From contig NZ_JAKUCN010000012.1 of the NCBI RefSeq assembly GCF_022808595.1, positions 1 to 57,647 of the forward strand: a stretch of DNA of 57,647 nucleotides. Direction: 5' to 3'. Position 1 is the stretch's first letter. Each line of letters starts with the position of its first letter. The notes under the pieces were generated by a model. That model made no database searches. It was not told the origin of the DNA and saw nothing but the letters and a program-made list of their open reading frames with translations. This document shows, one piece after another, positions 52,166 through 57,647 of the stretch. Source of the DNA: Microvirga solisilvae. Lineage in GTDB: Bacteria > Pseudomonadota > Alphaproteobacteria > Rhizobiales > Beijerinckiaceae. The translations under genes and the position numbers were made by a program.

Positions 52166-55100
52166 ATGGCACTGAAGATTTGGGGTCCTGAGCGTCTTTT
52201 GAATGTGGCTACGTCCGCTGGTGAGGCTCAGCCCAGTGTCAAAACTTTTCCTGATGGAAGTTATATCGTCGTTTGGGCCGGTGAGAATGTCGGCGGCGAC
52301 ACTGATGGGTGTATCGTAGGGCGCCTCTTCAATGCGGATGGTACGCCGAAAACGCCCCAATTCCGGGTCAACTCCACGGCCGTGGGCACCCAAAGATCTC
52401 CCGAGGTCACGATCCTGAAGGATGGCAAGTTTGTCGTAACCTGGGAGGACCTCGGCGGCGCCCCTGCCGTCGGCATCGACATTCGCGCCCGGATCTTCAA
52501 TGCCGATGGGTCGGTCTATGACCGTGATGGTAACGGCTTAAAAGATGATCCTGATTTCGTCGTCAATACTCTGACTTCAGGCAACCAGATTACACCCACC
52601 ATTACCGCTCTCTCGAATGGCGGCTTCATTGTCGCTTACCAAAGCCCTCAGAGCTTTGATGAGAATATTCTGGCGCAAGAATACAATAGCTCAGGCGTGC
52701 CCCAGGGAAGCGAGATAAGGCTCAACCTCTCAACCGCAAATCCCCAGCGTCTTCCCGTGATCGCCGGTCTTAGCGGTGACCGTTATGTCGCTCTTTGGGT
52801 CGATAACGGACCAACGGACGACGTGGGTATCTACACAATCCGCGGCCGCATCATGTCTGCGGGTGGCACGGCGGTCTCGGGTGAGTTTCTCGTGCCGAGT
52901 TCCCGCGGTTCGAAGCAGGATATCGCCGTTACCGAACTCGCCGACGGTAAGTTCGTCGTTTCGTGGACGCATTTCGTTTCATTCGACACGAACGGAGGCT
53001 CGGATGGTAGTGGAGCAAGCGTAAAAGCGCAGATCTTCAATGCTGACGGCACGATGTATCGCGGTGAATTTCTGGTCAATACACCCACTGAAGGGTTCCA
53101 GAAACAGCCCTCGATTACAGCTCTTCCCGATGGCGGATTCGCTGTTGCGTATATTGATTCCAGCACAGGTCAAAGCCAAATTCGTCTTGCTCTCTTCGAC
53201 AAGGAAGGGGGACGCTCCCTGGAGGATATTTTCGTTGGGCCTCCTCCCGGTGCAAGCATTTCTTCAAAAGTTGTCGTCAGGACGTTGGCCGATGGCCGAC
53301 TGTTCGTATCCTGGGATGAAAGCAGCACGAGCCGGACAGACGATGTCGTCGGTGTTCGCGGCCAAATCGTCGATCCACGTTCCGTTGCCGTCAACCTGAC
53401 CGGAACCAATGGCAGCGACGATTACTACGGTACGGTCTACAGCGATAAGCTCGATGGTGGCGACAGTGCCGATAAGCTTCACGGCGATCTCGGCAACGAT
53501 ACCCTGATCGGCGGCAAGGGAGGCGATACCCTCGACGGTGGTCGCGCAGGCGTTGATGTGAGCCTCGACGGAACCGACTATGCCTCCTATGCCACGGCGG
53601 GTGAAGGTGTTACCGCAAACCTGTCGAATGCTGCACTCAATACGGGTGATGCCGCAAACGATGTCTATATCTCCATCGAGGGCCTGATCGGTTCGGATCA
53701 CGCAGATCATTTGTCCGGCGACAATGCTGCCAACACCATTCTCGGCGGCGCTTCGAGCGACCAGCTGTTCGGCAATGGCGGCTCTGACGTTCTCGAAGGC
53801 GAGGGTGGCGATGACGCACTCGATGGCGGCCTCGGCGCGGACGTTATGCGCGGCGGTGCGGGCAACGATACGTATTATGTCGACAATGCTCTCGATAGAG
53901 TCGAGGAGCACATCGGAGAAGGCACCGACAAGGTCTATGCATCGGTCAGCTATGCGCTTGAAAACGGCATGGAGATCGAGGAACTTCATGCCCAGGCCGG
54001 TACGTCCAACATCAATCTCACCGGCAATAACCTCGGCAACAAGCTTTTCGGCAACAATGGCGCCAATGAACTGAATGGCGGCGCGGGCGCCGACACGCTC
54101 GAAGGCGGCCTTGGGGACGACGTCTACGTCCTCGACAATATCGGTGATGTGGTCACCGAAGCCGCAGGCGATGGCACGGGATCGGACACGGTGGTGATCG
54201 CAGCCAATTTCGGCGGCGGGACATACCGGGTCGGTGACTATGCCAACGTGGAGAATCTCAGGGTTCTCGATGGAGCCGGAAAAGTTGATCTCCTCGGCAA
54301 CGCACTGGCCAACAAGCTCACGGGCAACAGCGCCGACAATTCCATCGAGGGCGGCAGCGGCAACGACACGATCGATGGCGGCGGCGGCGTGAACACGGCC
54401 GTCTTCACGGGCGTGAAGGCTAACTACACCGTCACGAAGAATCACATGGACGGCACGTATACCGTTGTCGATAACGTGGGCGGCGATGGGACCGATACTC
54501 TCAGCAACATCAGGTATCTGAAATTCAGCGACGGCCTCCTCGATCTCGAGCAGGCTCCTTCTACCCTCTCTATCGCTGCCACGAACGCAGCGCAATCCGA
54601 GGGCGATGACGGCTTCACCCTTTTCACCTTCACCGTTACGCGCAGCAGCACCGACGGCGTTTCGACGGTGGATTGGAATCTGACAGGCCTCGGCGGCATC
54701 GGTGCCGCTGAGCTCGATGATTTCGACGGGCCGACCAACGGAAGCATCAGGTTCGAAGATGGTCAGGACAGGCATGTCATCACCTTGAGGGTGAAGGGCG
54801 ACAAGATCCTCGGCGAGGGACACGAGACCTTCTCGGTCACCCTGTCCAACGCTGCGGATGCCACCATCTCGACAGCTGTCGCGACAGGAACGATCATCGA
54901 TGATGATGTGCTTCCCGTGCTCTCGATTGCAGCAACCGATGCCATCAAGGCGGAAGGCGATACGGGCTTCACGCTCTACAATTTCGTCGTCACGCGAAGC
55001 TCCAACTCTGGCGTTTCAACCGTCAAATGGACGGTCAAGGGCATTGGAGCCGATGCGGCCGAGGACGACGATTTCGCCGAACTCTCCGGCGAGGTGAGGT

Positions 55101-57647
55101 TCGAGGATGGTCAGACGAGCCAGATCATCTCCGTCAGGGTGAGGACGGACACGATCCTCGAGGGCGACGAGACGTTCTCGATCCAGATTACGGATGCCAC
55201 AGGCGCCACCATCATGACCGATACGGCTTATGGCACGATCGGAAACGATGACATCCCGGTCGATACGGCTCCGACCGGCATCCGCTTCACCACGGGCGGC
55301 ATGACCGCCTGGATCGACGAGAACAAGGGCGCCGGCACCGTGGTCGGCACGATCACCGCTGACGACGACAAGGGCTCGGCGGGGTTGCGCTATTCCATCA
55401 CAGACAGTCCTTTCGAGATCGATGCCGTCTCGGGACAGATCCGCGTGAAGAACGGCGCCACCCTCGATTTCGAGGGCGTGAATACCTACACGGTGACGGT
55501 GACCGTGACCGATCTCAACGGAACGGGACAATCCATCAGCCAGGATATCGTCATCAACCTGAACGATATCGCCGAGAAGGCGGTGCGGATCGACTTTAAC
55601 GATTCTCATGTCCTGAAGGTCGGAGCGGCTGATCCGGGCGCACGAGTTGCCGTGGCGGCGGCATTTGATGTCGATGCCTCCGGAGGGTCTGCTAACCTCT
55701 ATCGGTTCGACAATGGACAGAGCACGACGCCGGACGGCCTGTTCGTCATCAACGCGAATACGGGCGAGATCACGACGACACGCGCCCTGACGGCTGCGGA
55801 TGTGGGAAGCAAGACTCTCAATGTCGTTGCCTATGACGCCACGAATCCGTCCCTGTTCATTGTCAAGTCACATGTGGTCACCATCGTCGGACAGGACAAC
55901 GCTGCTCCGACTGATATCGCTCTCTCAAAGACGAGCGTCGCGGAGAACAGCCTTGGCGCTCTCGTCGCGACTTTGAGCGCGACCGACCGGGACGGGGCCT
56001 CGGATATCGACCGTTACGAAATCCTCACCGATGAGGACGACAAGTTCGAGATCGAAGGCAACGAGCTGCGGCTCAAGGCCGGCGTCGACCGCGAGGCTAA
56101 GAGCTCGCACCAGGTGACGATCCGAGTCTTCGACAAGGCGGGCAACCACTACGACGAAACCTTCAAGATCTCCGTCACCGATGTGAACGAGAAGCCTACG
56201 GATATCGTCTTCGACGACATTCATGTGCTCAAGATCGGCGCGACATCCGTGGGATCGAATGTCTTCAAGTCGAATGCGACGGATCTCGATGTCACGGAAG
56301 GTTTCGCCACCAACCTTTATCGGTTCGATAATGGATTGACCACGCTGGATGGCCTGTTCACGATCAACCAATATACGGGCCAGGTCACTCTTGCCCGGGC
56401 TCTGACGGCGGCCGATGCCGGAAAGCGGACACTCACTGTCGTTGCTTATGACGCCTCGAACGGCACGCTCTTCCAGGTGCGGACGCAAGAGGTGACGATC
56501 CTTGGAGCCGGCAATCTGGCGCCGACGAACCTCACGCTCTCCGGAAAGACGATCCTGGAGAACAGCGTGGGCAAGACGCCGATCGGTACCTTCGCGACAA
56601 CGGATACGGACCTGGGGGATACCTTCACTTACACCATCGTGTCCGATCCTGATGGCAAGTTCGCCATCATCGATGGCCAGTTGGTCCTGAAGGAGGGGGC
56701 GACGCTCGACTACGAGGTGAAGAGCTCGCACCAGATCACCGTGCGAGTGACCGATAGCGGCAATAACTCACGCGATCAGGTCTTCACGATCGACGTGGGC
56801 AATGCCAACGATGCCCCCACTCGTATCACTCTTTCGAATGTCTTCGTCGATGAAGACGCTGCCGACGACCATTCTATCGGTAGCCTCCTGACGATCGACC
56901 AGGACGGTTCGGGTTCTTACGTTTATGAGCTGCTGAATGATGCGGACGGACGCTTCAAGCTCAGCGCGGACGGCAAGTCGATCCTTGTCGCCGACCGCAC
57001 GAAGCTCGATTACGAGACAGCCACGCAGCATACGATCCGCGTCAAGGTGACGGACGGCAGCCACGAGCGTATCGAAGAGATCGTCATCAAGCTGAACAAC
57101 AAGCTTGAAGACGGCTCGCCCGAGATCATCGTGGACCGGGCCATAACCACAGCCGTGGACGATGGGACGGAAGTGAACCCCTTCGATGGAGTGCATTTCT
57201 TCGATCCCCAGGATGACGATCTGACCTTGCGGATTTCCTTCGACTCCGCGTCGGGCGATCTCGTTCTGCAGGAAGGTATCGTCCCGACGGACCGTGAGCT
57301 GATGGGCGACGGCACGCTCGTCTATACCTTCGAGGGAACCTATGGCGCGCTCGCCATCATCATGGATGTGCTGCGCTTCAAGGCAAAGCCGCAGCCGACC
57401 ATGGAGGCAGGGACGGTTATCACCACGCCGTTCACGATCGAGATTTCCGATAGCACGTCGCTTGTCGTGAACACTGAAGTGAAGGTGAAAACCACCATCG
57501 CGAACCGCGCGCCGAGCAACATTACGCTCAGCAAGGATACGGTCTCGGAGATCGTCGGCGGTGAGGTGGGCATCCTGTCGGCCACCGACCAGGACAATGC
57601 CACCTTCTCCTACGAGCTCATCAATTCCGCCGGCGGGCGCTTCGCGC
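52166..57647 (+). CDS. Giant RTX/Calx-beta/cadherin surface protein, 3' end beyond the window
   Basis: From ATG 52166 the frame stays open to the window edge, at least 1827 codons. Residues about 15-405 repeat the seven-unit region of the preceding gene, with the same DPRSxAVNLxGT linker. RTX nonapeptides follow (about 413-745, for example GGKGGDTLDGG, GGAGNDTYY, GGSGNDTI). Two Calx-beta domains lie at about 795-1027. Cadherin-like domains with AENSxG and DAPTRITLS motifs continue to the edge. It is probably a calcium-stabilised adhesin or biofilm protein exported by type I secretion. Because the C-terminus is missing, its export signal cannot be seen. Confidence 0.87.
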   Translation, partial: MALKIWGPERLLNVATSAGEAQPSVKTFPDGSYIVVWAGENVGGDTDGCIVGRLFNADGTPKTPQFRVNSTAVGTQRSPEVTILKDGKFVVTWEDLGGAPAVGIDIRARIFNADGSVYDRDGNGLKDDPDFVVNTLTSGNQITPTITALSNGGFIVAYQSPQSFDENILAQEYNSSGVPQGSEIRLNLSTANPQRLPVIAGLSGDRYVALWVDNGPTDDVGIYTIRGRIMSAGGTAVSGEFLVPSSRGSKQDIAVTELADGKFVVSWTHFVSFDTNGGSDGSGASVKAQIFNADGTMYRGEFLVNTPTEGFQKQPSITALPDGGFAVAYIDSSTGQSQIRLALFDKEGGRSLEDIFVGPPPGASISSKVVVRTLADGRLFVSWDESSTSRTDDVVGVRGQIVDPRSVAVNLTGTNGSDDYYGTVYSDKLDGGDSADKLHGDLGNDTLIGGKGGDTLDGGRAGVDVSLDGTDYASYATAGEGVTANLSNAALNTGDAANDVYISIEGLIGSDHADHLSGDNAANTILGGASSDQLFGNGGSDVLEGEGGDDALDGGLGADVMRGGAGNDTYYVDNALDRVEEHIGEGTDKVYASVSYALENGMEIEELHAQAGTSNINLTGNNLGNKLFGNNGANELNGGAGADTLEGGLGDDVYVLDNIGDVVTEAAGDGTGSDTVVIAANFGGGTYRVGDYANVENLRVLDGAGKVDLLGNALANKLTGNSADNSIEGGSGNDTIDGGGGVNTAVFTGVKANYTVTKNHMDGTYTVVDNVGGDGTDTLSNIRYLKFSDGLLDLEQAPSTLSIAATNAAQSEGDDGFTLFTFTVTRSSTDGVSTVDWNLTGLGGIGAAELDDFDGPTNGSIRFEDGQDRHVITLRVKGDKILGEGHETFSVTLSNAADATISTAVATGTIIDDDVLPVLSIAATDAIKAEGDTGFTLYNFVVTRSSNSGVSTVKWTVKGIGADAAEDDDFAELSGEVRFEDGQTSQIISVRVRTDTILEGDETFSIQITDATGATIMTDTAYGTIGNDDIPVDTAPTGIRFTTGGMTAWIDENKGAGTVVGTITADDDKGSAGLRYSITDSPFEIDAVSGQIRVKNGATLDFEGVNTYTVTVTVTDLNGTGQSISQDIVINLNDIAEKAVRIDFNDSHVLKVGAADPGARVAVAAAFDVDASGGSANLYRFDNGQSTTPDGLFVINANTGEITTTRALTAADVGSKTLNVVAYDATNPSLFIVKSHVVTIVGQDNAAPTDIALSKTSVAENSLGALVATLSATDRDGASDIDRYEILTDEDDKFEIEGNELRLKAGVDREAKSSHQVTIRVFDKAGNHYDETFKISVTDVNEKPTDIVFDDIHVLKIGATSVGSNVFKSNATDLDVTEGFATNLYRFDNGLTTLDGLFTINQYTGQVTLARALTAADAGKRTLTVVAYDASNGTLFQVRTQEVTILGAGNLAPTNLTLSGKTILENSVGKTPIGTFATTDTDLGDTFTYTIVSDPDGKFAIIDGQLVLKEGATLDYEVKSSHQITVRVTDSGNNSRDQVFTIDVGNANDAPTRITLSNVFVDEDAADDHSIGSLLTIDQDGSGSYVYELLNDADGRFKLSADGKSILVADRTKLDYETATQHTIRVKVTDGSHERIEEIVIKLNNKLEDGSPEIIVDRAITTAVDDGTEVNPFDGVHFFDPQDDDLTLRISFDSASGDLVLQEGIVPTDRELMGDGTLVYTFEGTYGALAIIMDVLRFKAKPQPTMEAGTVITTPFTIEISDSTSLVVNTEVKVKTTIANRAPSNITLSKDTVSEIVGGEVGILSATDQDNATFSYELINSAGGRFA
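52220..53390 (+). repeat. Seven protein repeats in the second RTX protein
   Basis: The units read, for example, FPDGSYIVVW, LKDGKFVVTW, LSNGGFIVAY, LSGDRYVALW, LADGKFVVSW, LPDGGFAVAY and LADGRLFVSW, each followed by an RGRIFNADGT-like segment. The count and order match the first RTX protein. Confidence 0.65.
55580..56809 (+). repeat. Tandem duplication of a 615-bp (205-residue) domain pair in the giant protein
   Basis: The segment starting near HVLKVG (55607) and that starting near HVLKIG (56222) are offset by exactly 615 bases. Each contains a NLYRFDNG...LFxIN.TG.(I/V)T..RALTAAD domain followed by a cadherin-like domain with L.ENS.G. The copies have diverged, so the duplication is old or under selection for variety. 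Confidence 0.7.

Noticed and set aside
53264..54823. 519-codon minus-strand frame opposite the giant RTX gene
   Set aside because: The plus-strand frame shows ordered RTX and Calx-beta repeats; the minus frame is its complement.

Overview
The window is high-GC chromosomal DNA of an alphaproteobacterium. The gene repertoire (a PodJ-like Sel1 protein, a TauE/TIGR02186 pair, a MerR-linked fatty-acid oxidation set, an SLC5-fused hybrid histidine kinase) and the abundant palindromic intergenic repeats point to the Hyphomicrobiales. Methylobacteriaceae/Microvirga-like is my best guess, inferred from gene style only. No rRNA, tRNA, CRISPR array, transposase or phage gene was recognised.

Layout. Positions 1-350 are a nested palindromic repeat. 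From 351 to 11499 there is a TPR-methyltransferase, an SDR, a ligase-associated helicase/PdeM pair (translationally coupled), a DapA-family aldolase/lyase, a TauE/SafE exporter coupled to a TIGR02186 protein, and a 1025-residue coiled-coil/Sel1 protein. From 11871 to 20142 there is a MerR regulator followed by a beta-oxidation block: acyl-CoA dehydrogenase, thiolase, hydratase/3-hydroxyacyl-CoA dehydrogenase, a thioesterase-fold protein, a DsbA/GST-kappa-fold isomerase and an Asp/Glu-type racemase. A perfect 11-8-11 dyad lies just upstream of this block, and palindromic elements sit in its gaps. A convergent 1169-residue sensor kinase (20147-23656) ends that region. Positions 23843-27794 hold DoxX, a VOC protein, MscL, an aminotransferase and an AbrB-type membrane protein.

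Positions 27798-35701 hold the most coherent accessory system. A divergent RpiR regulator faces an N-formylglutamate-amidohydrolase-family enzyme, an ethanolamine-type permease, a glutamine-synthetase homologue whose ammonium-site Glu is replaced by Trp, an aldehyde dehydrogenase, an iron alcohol dehydrogenase and a cupin. Together they read as a complete gamma-glutamylation route for ethanolamine or a similar amino alcohol: import, glutamylation, two oxidations, amide hydrolysis. There are no eutBC genes in the window.

Positions 35761-39977 hold an FMN reductase with a divergent HxlR regulator, an AAC(3)-type acetyltransferase, a HAD phosphatase, a voltage-gated cation channel with a zinc ribbon, and a small secreted protein. 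Positions 40110-45504 hold an AfuABC/FbpABC-type importer with a fused permease, followed by an inositol-monophosphatase-family enzyme. Positions 45700-49531 hold NUDIX, Zn-alcohol dehydrogenase, DUF488 and two hypothetical genes. The right end (49685-57647) carries two consecutive RTX proteins. Both start with seven ~50-residue repeats (probable seven-bladed propeller). The second adds Calx-beta and cadherin-like domains and runs off the window as an uninterrupted reading frame of at least 1827 codons.
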